This document shows, piece after piece, positions 1-8,464 of a stretch of DNA of 64,000 nucleotides; the stretch's first letter is position 1; every line of letters begins with the position of its first letter. The position numbers and the translations under genes were made by a program. The notes under the pieces were generated by a model. It ran no database searches. It was not told the DNA's origin and saw nothing but the letters and a program-made list of their open reading frames with translations. Origin of the DNA: Rickettsiales bacterium (lineage in GTDB: Bacteria > Pseudomonadota > Alphaproteobacteria > Rickettsiales > UBA1997); assembly GCA_017999675.1 (NCBI GenBank), contig JAGNLL010000007.1, positions 17,155 through 81,154 on the forward strand, given 5' to 3'.

Positions 1-589
1 AAGCAATGGCGCGCTTCGCGCCTTTGGCTTTAGCAATTTCCAAAGCGCGGTCAATTGCCACTTTTGAACCAGAAATTACTACCTGCCCCACTGAATTATC
101 GTTAGCAACTTGGCACACATCACCTTGCGCCGCTTCGCGTGCAATTTCGTGAGCCACTTCAATTTCAACACCCAAAATTGCCGCCATGGCGCCTTGAGTT
201 TTTTCGCCACATTTAGCCATTTCGCGTCCGCGAACTTGCAAAAGTTTGGCGGTTTCTTCCAAGCTAATCGCCTTTGCGGCGCATAATGCCGAATATTCAC
301 CCAAAGAGTGACCCGCTACAAACGAGCAAATATCTGCAATTTTTTTGCCAAATTCTTTTTCTAAAACTGTGGTCAGCGCAATTGAAACGGCCATTAAAGC
401 TGGTTGGGTATTTTCAGTTTTGGTAAGCTCTTCGCTTGGGCCTTCAAACATTATTTTAGATAGATTTACGCCCAAAATTTCGTCAGTTTTTTGAAAAACT
501 TCACGCGCTGAAGCAAAATTTTCGAATAAGTCACGACCCATTCCAACCACTTGCGAACCTTGACCGGGGAAGACTAAAGCTGTTTTCAT
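1..589 (-). CDS. fabD: Malonyl-CoA:ACP transacylase, N-terminal part (cut by window edge)
   Basis: FabD transfers malonyl from CoA to acyl carrier protein in the cytoplasm and supplies the extender unit for fatty acid synthesis. The visible 196 residues start with MKTALVFPGQGSQ, the classic FabD opening. They contain the nucleophile motif GHSLGEYSAL near residues 91-100, with the catalytic Ser at about 93, as expected for the family. The ATG at 589 begins just before this conserved block, so the start is secure. The gene runs off the left edge of the window, so about a third of the protein is missing. It lies 5 bp downstream of galU on the same strand and is probably the last visible gene of the minus-strand operon beginning near 7264. 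Confidence 0.95.
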   Translation of the reverse strand, partial: MKTALVFPGQGSQVVGMGRDLFENFASAREVFQKTDEILGVNLSKIMFEGPSEELTKTENTQPALMAVSIALTTVLEKEFGKKIADICSFVAGHSLGEYSALCAAKAISLEETAKLLQVRGREMAKCGEKTQGAMAAILGVEIEVAHEIAREAAQGDVCQVANDNSVGQVVISGSKVAIDRALEIAKAKGAKRAIA

Positions 590-594
590 AAATT

Positions 595-1473
595 TTAGTT
601 TGAATATTTTTTAAGAATTTTTTTCACGTCTTCGCAAATCGCGCCGTTCTTCATGGCAAAGGCGATGTTTGCTTCGAGATATCCCAAAACATTACCGCAA
701 TCAAAACGCACTTCGTCGATTGTTTTGTAGTAAAAAGGATGTGTTTTGCACATGGCTTTCATGGCGTCGGTTAGTTGAATTTCGCCGCCCGAGCCAACTT
801 CAAATTTTGACAAATATTCAAAAATTTCGGGCTGCAAAATATAGCGACCAGTAATTGCTAAATTTGATGGAGCCACGTCTGGCTTAGGTTTTTCAACCAT
901 GTCGGTGATTTTTTCAGCACCTTCGTTTTTAATGATGCCATATTTTGAAGTGTCTTGCAGGTCAACCTCACCTACCGCCACAACTGACGAAACCTCTTCT
1001 TTGCTTTGATAAAGATCGATCATTTCGCCTAAAAAATTTCGTTTGCGGCCAGCACTTTGCATCATCATTTCATCCGCCAAAATCACGACAAAAGCCTCGT
1101 CTTTAGCAATAAAATTTCTGGCGCACCAAATGGCGTGACCCAAGCCCAGTGGTTTTTGTTGGCGCACAAAAGCCATTTGTCCAGCTTCTGGCAGCCATCC
1201 CATTACTTGGCCTAACTCTTGTGATTTATTTTTTTCATCAAGCTTCGATTCTAACTCGTAAGCGTGATCAAAATGGTTGTTGATGGCGTTTTTATTGCGG
1301 CCGGTAACAAAAATAAATTTTTCAATTCCGGCATCTCTCGCCTCTTCAAATGCATATTGAATGATCGGCTTGTTGGCAATTGGCAGCATTTCTTTTGGCA
1401 TCGATTTTGTTGCCGGCAAAAAGCGCGTGCCTAAGCCGCCAACTGGAAAAACTGCGGTTTTAACTTTTCTCAT
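595..1473 (-). CDS. galU: UTP-glucose-1-phosphate uridylyltransferase
   Basis: GalU makes UDP-glucose from UTP and glucose-1-phosphate for LPS, glycans and other envelope sugars. The 292-residue protein has the nucleotidyltransferase signature near its start (GGLGTRFLPATKSMPKEM, residues 12-29), the sugar-binding EKPKP segment and the family's usual length. I chose ATG 1473 (MRKVKTAVF). A GTG two codons upstream is in frame but less likely. The start overlaps the 3' end of the response-regulator gene (stop at 1460), and fabD follows 5 bp after the stop, which implies translational coupling in one operon. Nothing is odd about the sequence. Confidence 0.95.
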   Translation of the reverse strand: MRKVKTAVFPVGGLGTRFLPATKSMPKEMLPIANKPIIQYAFEEARDAGIEKFIFVTGRNKNAINNHFDHAYELESKLDEKNKSQELGQVMGWLPEAGQMAFVRQQKPLGLGHAIWCARNFIAKDEAFVVILADEMMMQSAGRKRNFLGEMIDLYQSKEEVSSVVAVGEVDLQDTSKYGIIKNEGAEKITDMVEKPKPDVAPSNLAITGRYILQPEIFEYLSKFEVGSGGEIQLTDAMKAMCKTHPFYYKTIDEVRFDCGNVLGYLEANIAFAMKNGAICEDVKKILKKYSN

Positions 1474-2911
1474 CTTCACTACCAGCCTCGTTTAAAAGTT
1501 TTAATTTACGGTAAATTGTCGAGCGCCCAATTTCTAACTGCTTAGCCACTTCAGACATGTTGCCATTGTGGATATCAACAATTCTGCGGATCACTTCTTC
1601 TTCGATAATTTCCATGGTTTTGCATTTGCCTTCATCGTCAAAAATATCAACCAACTCGCAATTAACGTCAGAATTTTTTTTGATCACCGCTTTGGCTTTG
1701 GTGATGCTGTTATTTTCTTTGTTTAAAAGTTGTGGAAAATCTTCGGGCTTTAACACCTCGTTGTCGCACAAAACAACGGCACGAAAAATTGAGTTTTTTA
1801 ACTGACGTACGTTGTCTTCCCAGTCGTAATTATAGAGCAAATAAAGAGCGTCGTTGGTGATTGATTTGATTTTTTTATTTTCGTTAACGCTGAAATCGCG
1901 GCAAAAATTTTCGGCAAGCATTTTAATGTCTTCTTCGCCGCGCTCTTTCAAAGAAGGCACCAAGATTGGAAATGCCGCGATGCGATATTGCAAATCTTCA
2001 CGAAATTTTTTTGCTAAAACTAATTTTTTCAAATCGCGTGTGGTTGACGAGATCACGCGAACATTGAGTTTGATTGGCTCTTTACCTGCCAAAGCCACCT
2101 CGCCATCTTGCATAAAACGCAAAAGTTTTACCTGCAAATCTGGGCGCAATAAATCAATTTTTTCAAAAAAGATGGTGCCGTTATTGGCCTCGCGCAGCTT
2201 GCCAATATTTTTTATTTCGCCGTCAGCAACTGGTTTGTCTGAGCCGATCAGATCTTCTTCGTTTCTGATTAAGTCGCATTCTACAGTAATAAATGGCTTG
2301 CCTGATCTAAGGCTTGAACCATGAATGGCGCGTGCTAGCAGCTCTTTTCCGGTGCCAGCTAGGCCTTCAATTAAAATTGGAATTGATGAGTTAACGACTT
2401 TTTTTGCCAAATTGATCGAAGCCAAAAGCGGTGCGCTTTGCCCGACAATATCAGAAAAGGCCACTTTGTCTTTTCCTTTACGCACTAGGTGCGACACCTG
2501 ATATTTTAAATTTTTCTTCTCAATGGCGTTGTTAATTGAAGCTGTCACGCGAGCAAAAATGTCTTTTTCACCCTTCACAATGTAGTCGATAGCGCAGTAG
2601 TTAATTGCAGTGACGACCAAGTTAACATCTTGGCTGGCGGTTAAAACAATCACCTGCAAGTCGCCTTTAATTGGCGCAATTTGTTTTAAAACCGTAAGGC
2701 CGTCAAGGTCTGGCATTGAAAGATCTAGCAACATCACGTCAACATCGTGGCATGAAATTCCTTTCACCACTTTTTTGTTCATAAAAAAATCAACCACCTC
2801 CATGCCGCTTGTCATAATCAAAGGATTATGGCCCAAACCTTGGATAAATTTTCCTAAAACCTTACATTGCGTAGGTTCGTCATCAACGATCAAAATGTTG
2901 CGCGTGTTCAT
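1460..2911 (-). CDS. NtrC-family response regulator with degenerate sigma-54 interaction domain
   Basis: This 483-residue protein has the three-part NtrC/NtrX architecture. The receiver domain (1-120) has acidic pocket D10/D11, phospho-acceptor D63, T91 and K113. An AAA+ domain (about 150-385) and a Fis-type helix-turn-helix (about 435-475, EVAKQLEIGRSTIYRKLK) follow. The Walker A motif survives as GLAGTGKE (183-190) and the arginine-finger segment as KFREDLQYRI. The GAFTGA loop that contacts sigma-54 is absent: the aligned stretch reads DLIGSDKPVADGE (220-232). Walker B, normally LDE, reads FFEKID (248-253). It is therefore probably not a conventional sigma-54 activator, and may act with the housekeeping RNA polymerase or simply by DNA binding. 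No histidine kinase is adjacent. It sits 9 bp after ppsR and overlaps galU. Confidence 0.88.
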   Translation of the reverse strand: MNTRNILIVDDEPTQCKVLGKFIQGLGHNPLIMTSGMEVVDFFMNKKVVKGISCHDVDVMLLDLSMPDLDGLTVLKQIAPIKGDLQVIVLTASQDVNLVVTAINYCAIDYIVKGEKDIFARVTASINNAIEKKNLKYQVSHLVRKGKDKVAFSDIVGQSAPLLASINLAKKVVNSSIPILIEGLAGTGKELLARAIHGSSLRSGKPFITVECDLIRNEEDLIGSDKPVADGEIKNIGKLREANNGTIFFEKIDLLRPDLQVKLLRFMQDGEVALAGKEPIKLNVRVISSTTRDLKKLVLAKKFREDLQYRIAAFPILVPSLKERGEEDIKMLAENFCRDFSVNENKKIKSITNDALYLLYNYDWEDNVRQLKNSIFRAVVLCDNEVLKPEDFPQLLNKENNSITKAKAVIKKNSDVNCELVDIFDDEGKCKTMEIIEEEVIRRIVDIHNGNMSEVAKQLEIGRSTIYRKLKLLNEAGSEDEKS

Positions 2912-2920
2912 GTTTTTGCC

Positions 2921-3754
2921 TTAATTGTTATTTTTTTCTTTGAGTTTTTTTTCTTGCAGAAGCTGGATGATTTTAGCGGCGGTTTCTTCAACCGATCTTT
3001 TTGTCACGTCAATTATCGGGCAATTGAGCTTGGCAAATAATTTGCGAGACTCAGCTACCTCGCCTTTTATTGCCTCTAAATCGATGTAATCAGTGGTAGT
3101 TTCTTGGCCCAGCGAAGTTAGGCGCGTCTGCCTTATTTGCACCAATTTTTCTGGGTTAATTGTGAGCCCAACGATCAAAGGTTTTTGCAAATCGTAAACG
3201 GTTTGCGGAATTGTTGAAATCGAAACAAAAGGAATATTTGCCGTCTTGTGCCCGCGACAAGAAAGATAAACCGACGTTGGCGATTTTGAAGTGCGCGACA
3301 CGCCAATTATCACAATGTCGGCGTCGTATAAATCCCAAGCAGATTGACCATCGTCGTGAGTAAGCGTGTAACTAATTGCCTCAACTCGCGAAAAATATTC
3401 GCTGTCTAGCAGGTGCTGGCGCCCAACAGTGTGGCTAATATGCATGCCCAAATAATTCGAAAACTCGCCAATAATGTGCGACAAGACCGGAATGCACGGC
3501 ACCTTCATTTCGTAGCATTTGCGCTTGAGTTGCTCGATTAATTCGTCGTTTAAAATTGTGTACATCACAATGCCCGGATCTTTGGCAATTGACTCCATGG
3601 CGCGCTCTAGCTGCACTTGAGTGCGCACTAACGGCCAAATAAAATCGTTAGATTCAACCCCTTCAAATTGCGACAAAACGGCGCGCGCAACCGAGCCCAA
3701 AGTTTCACCAGTTGAGTCAGAAATTAGGTGAATATTGATGATTTTTTTTGTCAT
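2921..3754 (-). CDS. ppsR: PEP synthase / pyruvate phosphate dikinase regulatory protein (DUF299)
   Basis: Members of this family are bifunctional kinase/phosphorylases. They switch PEP synthase or PPDK off by ADP-dependent threonine phosphorylation and on by phosphate-dependent dephosphorylation. The 277-residue protein opens with the family signature HLISDSTGETLGSVARA and carries the P-loop-like IIGVSRTSKSPTS near residues 148-160. Length and motifs are complete. The target enzyme is not in this window, so whether it is PpsA or PPDK cannot be told. The gene starts 3 bp after the virB10 stop and precedes the response regulator by 9 bp, so these very different functions share a transcript. 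The C-terminus is Lys/Asn-rich and probably disordered. Confidence 0.93.
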   Translation of the reverse strand: MTKKIINIHLISDSTGETLGSVARAVLSQFEGVESNDFIWPLVRTQVQLERAMESIAKDPGIVMYTILNDELIEQLKRKCYEMKVPCIPVLSHIIGEFSNYLGMHISHTVGRQHLLDSEYFSRVEAISYTLTHDDGQSAWDLYDADIVIIGVSRTSKSPTSVYLSCRGHKTANIPFVSISTIPQTVYDLQKPLIVGLTINPEKLVQIRQTRLTSLGQETTTDYIDLEAIKGEVAESRKLFAKLNCPIIDVTKRSVEETAAKIIQLLQEKKLKEKNNN

Positions 3755-3757
3755 TTT

Positions 3758-5029
3758 TTAGCGATTTTTTTGCGATGGAACGGTGATGTCAGCATTTACA
3801 ATCACCGTAATTCTAGTGCCTTGTGGAATACGAATTACTGGGCTCACGTTAATCGTGTTGCCAATAACTTGCCCCACCGTGTCGATGATGGTTTTACTTA
3901 CGTCGTAAAGTGCTTGGTTAGTGGCGCTTCCCGTAGTGGTTGTGGTACCTTGAGTTGGGTTGGTTGTTGTAGTTGTTGCGGCATTGTTGGTCAAAAGTTT
4001 TTGCGCCGCCGCCACACCGCCAACCGCCAAAATGCTTGTTAACATTGAGCTGGCAATGATTGAGCCATATTTGCTGTCAACCTCACCGGGAATTCCCGAG
4101 CGACCAAATTGGTCAGACGCATTAAAGCTAATCGACAAATCAACGCCGTCAGGCCTGATCAAACGCGACCACGAAATTTCAACGCGACCTTGGCCTTGAT
4201 TAACCTTGCTAGAGTAAGAGCCAAAAAGCCTTGAACCACGCGGAATTAAAACTTCGTTGCCAGCCTCGCCATAAACATCGCGACTAACCACAGCGCGAAC
4301 CGAGCCGGGAATTTCGGTGTTGATCGCCGTTTCTAACACTGCAGTAAGAAGCTTACCTTGAGCAATTGTGTGCAAACGATCTCTGATATAGGTTGCAGTC
4401 ACGCCAGCTTTAGTGTCTTCAAGCCCTTCAATTGGGTCTTCGTTAAGATTAACAATGTTGTTGTCATAGCCCACACCGCGCGCTGGCGTGCCTTGAGCCG
4501 TGCCGCCAAAAACAATAATTGGAGCGTAGCGCGGGTTTGCTTCTTTTGGTTTTTCTACTGCTGGAGCTTGATTTTGTGCCGCAATTGGATCTGCCGGTTT
4601 TTGATTTGGCGAGGCCGGCGCAACTGGATCTGCCGGCGCAATAACAACCGGCTCTGCCGGAATTAAATCTTGCGGAATTGAGTCTTGCGGCAAGTCAGGC
4701 AAGCTTGGCGCTTCAGGAACTGCCGGCTTTTCTACAATCGCTAAATCTTCTTTTTTTTCTTTAACTTCTTCAAGCGCGAAGGGCGATTTTCCGTCTTCAC
4801 TTTGCGCAACTGCGGCTGGCTTTGGCGGTGCAACTTCAACTAATTTTTCTTGCTTAGAATCGCCCTTAAAAAACAAAAAATACAAAACCACCGTAATCAA
4901 AATTGAAGATGCGGCGATGATGGCAACTTTACTTTTTTTTGCGGCCGCAATCGAGGGACCACCAGACTCTACATCAGCGTCATCTTCTTCAATCTCCTGC
5001 TCTGGCTGTTTTGTGAATTTTGATTTCAT
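3758..5029 (-). CDS. virB10: Type IV secretion system protein VirB10 (TrbI family)
   Basis: VirB10 spans the envelope and links inner-membrane ATPases to the outer-membrane core of a type IV secretion channel. The 423 residues show a short acidic cytoplasmic tail (1-30), one membrane helix (35-54) and a Pro/Ala-rich periplasmic linker (about 65-170). A C-terminal TrbI beta-barrel domain (about 210-420) follows, with typical segments such as VLIPRGSRLFGSY, RLIRPDGVDLSI and VIRIPQGTRITVIVNADI. No virB8, virB9, virB11 or virD4 is next to it, unlike the usual rickettsial cluster. It sits instead between a lipid-type acyltransferase fusion and ppsR. It looks intact, so it probably works with T4SS parts encoded elsewhere; virB3 at 62287-62583 is one. 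Confidence 0.93.
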   Translation of the reverse strand: MKSKFTKQPEQEIEEDDADVESGGPSIAAAKKSKVAIIAASSILITVVLYFLFFKGDSKQEKLVEVAPPKPAAVAQSEDGKSPFALEEVKEKKEDLAIVEKPAVPEAPSLPDLPQDSIPQDLIPAEPVVIAPADPVAPASPNQKPADPIAAQNQAPAVEKPKEANPRYAPIIVFGGTAQGTPARGVGYDNNIVNLNEDPIEGLEDTKAGVTATYIRDRLHTIAQGKLLTAVLETAINTEIPGSVRAVVSRDVYGEAGNEVLIPRGSRLFGSYSSKVNQGQGRVEISWSRLIRPDGVDLSISFNASDQFGRSGIPGEVDSKYGSIIASSMLTSILAVGGVAAAQKLLTNNAATTTTTNPTQGTTTTTGSATNQALYDVSKTIIDTVGQVIGNTINVSPVIRIPQGTRITVIVNADITVPSQKNR

Positions 5030-5080
5030 TTCGATGTTGTTAGATTTTTAAACCATTGGCTAAAGACCAAATCCTATTTC

Positions 5081-7264
5081 TTAAATCAATTTTATTTTAG
5101 CAAAAAACTTTCTGATTTCTTCAAACACTTCTTCTTTTTCTGGTCCCGTCACAATCACGTGATTTGAAAATTCTAACTGAGAAAAAAACTTTTGCGGCGA
5201 CTTAATTGTGTCGTAAATAATTTTGCCACTCACGGGATTAACCACCGGATCTTTCGTAGCCTGAATAATCAAAGCATTAGTTGAAATACCTGCCAGATTT
5301 TTTTCACACTCAGCCATCAAATCACTAAGCTGTTCAACGCCTTTCAAATAATTGCGACTATAATTGATGTGCGGATTTTCTGGCACGTCGTCAACATATT
5401 CAAAATGACCTTTGTCGATGTGCAGCTTGTCTAGCATTTCGTTCCACATGTTAATGCCCGGCACCATTCTGGCTTTTAAATCGAGCAATTTTAGCGCCGC
5501 GTTAATCGACACAACTCCGACCAATTTTTTTGCCACCTGATTTTTTCTTGAGCACGAAACCAAACCCAAAAGCCCACCAGTTGAAAAACCCACAATCACA
5601 ATTTTTGCGCAAATATTTTGTAGCGCCGCATAACCGCGCTGCATGCTGGTATACCAATCTTCCCACGTAGTGTCTTTTAAATTTATTGGCGAGGTACCGT
5701 GGCCTTTTAGCCTTGTGCCATAAACCTTAAAACCAAAGCCATTTAAAAATTGTGCCAGCTCGGCAATTTCTTGCGGTGCTGCTTTGTAGCCATGCGAAAC
5801 CAACACTCCAACGCCGCGAACTTGCGACGAAACTTTAGCGCGCGATTCAAGAAAAAACGGCGCTCCAACCGACCTGTCTTTAGAAAATTTTTCGTCAAAA
5901 TAAATTTGGTAATCCGACTCAAAAATTTCTAAATCACGTTTGTAAATTTCGTCAAAAACTTTTTGGCGCAATTCTTCGTCGTCAATTTTGACGCTTCTTT
6001 TTACAATTGTTGAGGCGGTATCAAGCAGCGAAAATTCGTTGGCAACCACTTGTAGAGAGTTTTCCAGTCTGATCTCATGAAAGTCGTACTCTTTTTTTAG
6101 CAGGTCTTTTTTGATTTTAATTTTGCCACCCAAAACTTCTTCGATGATGCCTTGTTTTTTTGCCAACTCAAACACGCCGTCAAAATCGTGGTGCGGTTCA
6201 TCAAGAAAAATTTTCATCAAATTTTCTTCATATACGCTGTGATTTAGGCGATATTTTCCGCATCTGGCAATCATCACGCCCGAAAAATAAACCACTCTTT
6301 TTAGGCGACCAATTTCAATTTCTTCTTCTTCAAAATTACCCAAAGCGGCAGAAAAAAGATGGTCCAAATTGATCTGAATGTCAGAGTAAATTTTTGCCAT
6401 AAACTCGTTGGTAAGGCGCGATTTGAAGTAGCGCAAAATCATGTTGGTCTTGGTTTCGTCAGCAATAATTGGCAGCTGATTAATCACGCCGCGCGCTGAT
6501 TTTATGTAATCGCCAACATTTATCGGATCACCAAAACTGACGTTAATGTCAGCACCAAGCAGCAAATTTCCTTCAATTTCTAACTCTTCTGCAACCTGCT
6601 TGGGAATACGTTTTACAAGGCGCGCGGCTAGTTGCTGAATTTTATTTTTACCAGGACGTAGCGGATAGTAGGTAATGTTTAACGGCACAATCTGAGTGTC
6701 GATTTCTTTAAAATAATTTTGGTAAGAAACGCCAAAAGTTTCTTCTAATTCTTTAAGCTCTTCGATTTTGCCTTGCTCAAAAGCGTCAACAATGTCGCTG
6801 CGATAAATTTGCGACTTCAGCGCCAAAACCGCCGAACCAGTGCGCACAGGCCCCACGCGACTTGGAGTGTAATTTATAAAACCACTTCTTTCTTCAATTG
6901 CCTTGCTTTTAAGCATGCTGCCTTCGGGATAAATCATCCAATCGTAATCACCCGTGATGAGGTCTTTTAAAATGACGTTGTCGCGATTTTTATGCTTGGT
7001 TGAGATGGTGCCGGTTGATTCTAAAAATCTGCCCAAAGCGCCGTGAAAAAGGCCCGAATCGGCTAAACATCTAACTTGGCGACCGGTGTATTTGTAAATT
7101 AAGTAGGGAACAAAAAAAGTTTCTGAGCGAGTAAAATGGTTGGCCACAAAAAGCACCGGACGCTTTGGAAGCTTTTCAATACCACTGACTGAAAAGTTTG
7201 AGCCAAGGAGTTTTTCTAAAATCCGCATGGCTATAGCAGCGTAACCGAAGGTTTTGGAGGACAT
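5081..7264 (-). CDS. Fusion of PlsC-type acyltransferase and alpha/beta hydrolase
   Basis: The 727-residue protein joins two lipid-type enzyme domains. The N-terminal part (about 15-260) is PlsC-like, with NHFTRSE at 42-48 in the place of the NHX4D motif and YPEGSMLKSK as the FPEG block. The usual Asp is a Glu (H43-X4-E48). A middle region of about 200 residues resembles nothing I recognise. The C-terminal part (about 470-727) is an alpha/beta hydrolase of the monoacylglycerol lipase/carboxylesterase type: VSHGYKAAP oxyanion region, GFSTGG nucleophile elbow with Ser561, a TKDPVVNP acid region and a late His in SNHVIV. A plausible role is phospholipid remodelling, with acyl removal and re-addition by one polypeptide; this is inference. 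It heads the operon that continues into virB10, 51 bp downstream. Confidence 0.85.
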   Translation of the reverse strand: MSSKTFGYAAIAMRILEKLLGSNFSVSGIEKLPKRPVLFVANHFTRSETFFVPYLIYKYTGRQVRCLADSGLFHGALGRFLESTGTISTKHKNRDNVILKDLITGDYDWMIYPEGSMLKSKAIEERSGFINYTPSRVGPVRTGSAVLALKSQIYRSDIVDAFEQGKIEELKELEETFGVSYQNYFKEIDTQIVPLNITYYPLRPGKNKIQQLAARLVKRIPKQVAEELEIEGNLLLGADINVSFGDPINVGDYIKSARGVINQLPIIADETKTNMILRYFKSRLTNEFMAKIYSDIQINLDHLFSAALGNFEEEEIEIGRLKRVVYFSGVMIARCGKYRLNHSVYEENLMKIFLDEPHHDFDGVFELAKKQGIIEEVLGGKIKIKKDLLKKEYDFHEIRLENSLQVVANEFSLLDTASTIVKRSVKIDDEELRQKVFDEIYKRDLEIFESDYQIYFDEKFSKDRSVGAPFFLESRAKVSSQVRGVGVLVSHGYKAAPQEIAELAQFLNGFGFKVYGTRLKGHGTSPINLKDTTWEDWYTSMQRGYAALQNICAKIVIVGFSTGGLLGLVSCSRKNQVAKKLVGVVSINAALKLLDLKARMVPGINMWNEMLDKLHIDKGHFEYVDDVPENPHINYSRNYLKGVEQLSDLMAECEKNLAGISTNALIIQATKDPVVNPVSGKIIYDTIKSPQKFFSQLEFSNHVIVTGPEKEEVFEEIRKFFAKIKLI

Positions 7265-7309
7265 TTAGGGTAGTTGGATTTTTTTTAGGATTGTTGTTTT
7301 GAAAATAGA

Positions 7310-7431
7310 GATCGAGCGTGTGAATAACCACCCCCAACCCCTCCTTCAAAAGGAGGGGCTTCACACCGAGTGAGGACTAAAGCCCCTCCTTTTGAAGGAG
7401 GGGTTGGGGGTGGTTATTCACGCACTCGATC
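7310..7431. repeat. Palindromic element, family A, copy 1
   Basis: A long inverted repeat whose arms read (AT)AACCACCCCCAACCCCTCC followed by an inner AAAAGGAGGGGCT, around a roughly 20-base loop. Outer arms extend to GATCGAG on both sides with two mismatches. It lies 9 bp after the stop of the purL C-half and before the acyltransferase fusion. Copies of the same family lie at 15203-15322 and 35690-35800. Confidence 0.93.
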
Positions 7432-7440
7432 TAGCAACTT

Positions 7441-8451
7441 TTAAGAAAACTTCTTCTCAAAAACCGCTTCGTTAATTTTTCTCAACTCGCGAATTTCAAC
7501 TTCACCGCCCGCAACACGAATTTTGTCTTTAGCAGTTTCGCCAATTTTTGTCACCACCACACCTTTTTTCTCAGCTTTTTTCTTAAATTCAGAAACCATA
7601 ACCGAGTCAATTGCCACAAGGTAGCGCGACTGATCTTCGCCAAATAAAATTTCGTTAACATCACCAGCAATTGCGCCTGCATCAACATCGCAGCCAATTT
7701 TGTCAGAGCTCATTTCAAACAAAGCAACCAAAATTCCGCCATCCGAAATATCGTGGCAGGCGTTGATTTGCGAGCTTTCGATCAACTCACGAATAAATTC
7801 AGAATTTTTCTTTTCTTCTAAAAGGTCGACCAATGGCGGATTTTTTTGCGCCGGATTTTTCAAAATTTCGCGCTCAAAAAGTGAGCAGCCAATGTGCCCT
7901 GCACTTTTGCCAACAACAAAAATTTCGTCGCCCACAGCTTTAAATTTTGCGTCACATCTTTTTTGAAAATCTTTAAGCAAACCAACACCACCAATTGCAG
8001 GAGTTGGCTGAATTGCCTTGCCGTCAGTTTCGTTGTAAAGCGACACGTTGCCTGAAACCACGGGGTAATCCAAAACTTTACAAGCCTCGGTAATGCCCTT
8101 AATTGCGCGCACAATTTGACCCATAATTTCGGGCTTTTGCGGATTGCCAAAATTTAAACAGTTGGTGATTGCAAGTGGCTTGCCGCCAACTGCCGAAATG
8201 TTGCGGTAAGTTTCTGCAACCGCTTGTTTTGCGCCTTCAAAGGCATCGGCTTCAACGTAGCGCGGGGTGCAATCTGTGCTCATGGCCAGCGCTTTCTGCG
8301 TGCCGTGAACGCGCACAATTGCGGCATCTCCACGCGTGTAAAGAGTGTCGTTCATCACTTGTGAATCGTACTGCTCGTAAATCCATTTTTTTGAGGCAAG
8401 GTCAGGAACTTGCAAAAGCGTTTTTAAGTTTTCTAAAATTTGGCTAGTCAT
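7441..8451 (-). CDS. purL: Phosphoribosylformylglycinamidine synthase PurL, C-terminal half (split gene)
   Basis: PurL converts FGAR, ATP and glutamine-derived ammonia to FGAM in purine synthesis. This 336-residue gene is only the second half of the usual single chain of about 730 residues. It starts in the interdomain linker (…LLQVPDLASKKWIYEQYD) and contains the second ATP-binding-like repeat. Visible family segments are VVSGNVSLYNET, PTPAIGGVGLL and ACHDISDGG. The N-half is a separate gene at 15345-16484 on the same strand. The ATG at 8451 fits the linker boundary, so the break looks like clean gene fission rather than decay. Both halves together (715 residues) match a complete PurL. A family A palindrome follows the stop by 9 bp. 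I infer that the two polypeptides assemble into an active enzyme. Confidence 0.92.
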   Translation of the reverse strand: MTSQILENLKTLLQVPDLASKKWIYEQYDSQVMNDTLYTRGDAAIVRVHGTQKALAMSTDCTPRYVEADAFEGAKQAVAETYRNISAVGGKPLAITNCLNFGNPQKPEIMGQIVRAIKGITEACKVLDYPVVSGNVSLYNETDGKAIQPTPAIGGVGLLKDFQKRCDAKFKAVGDEIFVVGKSAGHIGCSLFEREILKNPAQKNPPLVDLLEEKKNSEFIRELIESSQINACHDISDGGILVALFEMSSDKIGCDVDAGAIAGDVNEILFGEDQSRYLVAIDSVMVSEFKKKAEKKGVVVTKIGETAKDKIRVAGGEVEIRELRKINEAVFEKKFS

Positions 8452-8464
8452 TTTTTTTTGAAAT

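Noticed and set aside
79-300. 73-codon minus-strand frame at the left edge
   Set aside because: It is out of frame with the clearly conserved FabD coding sequence covering the same bases.
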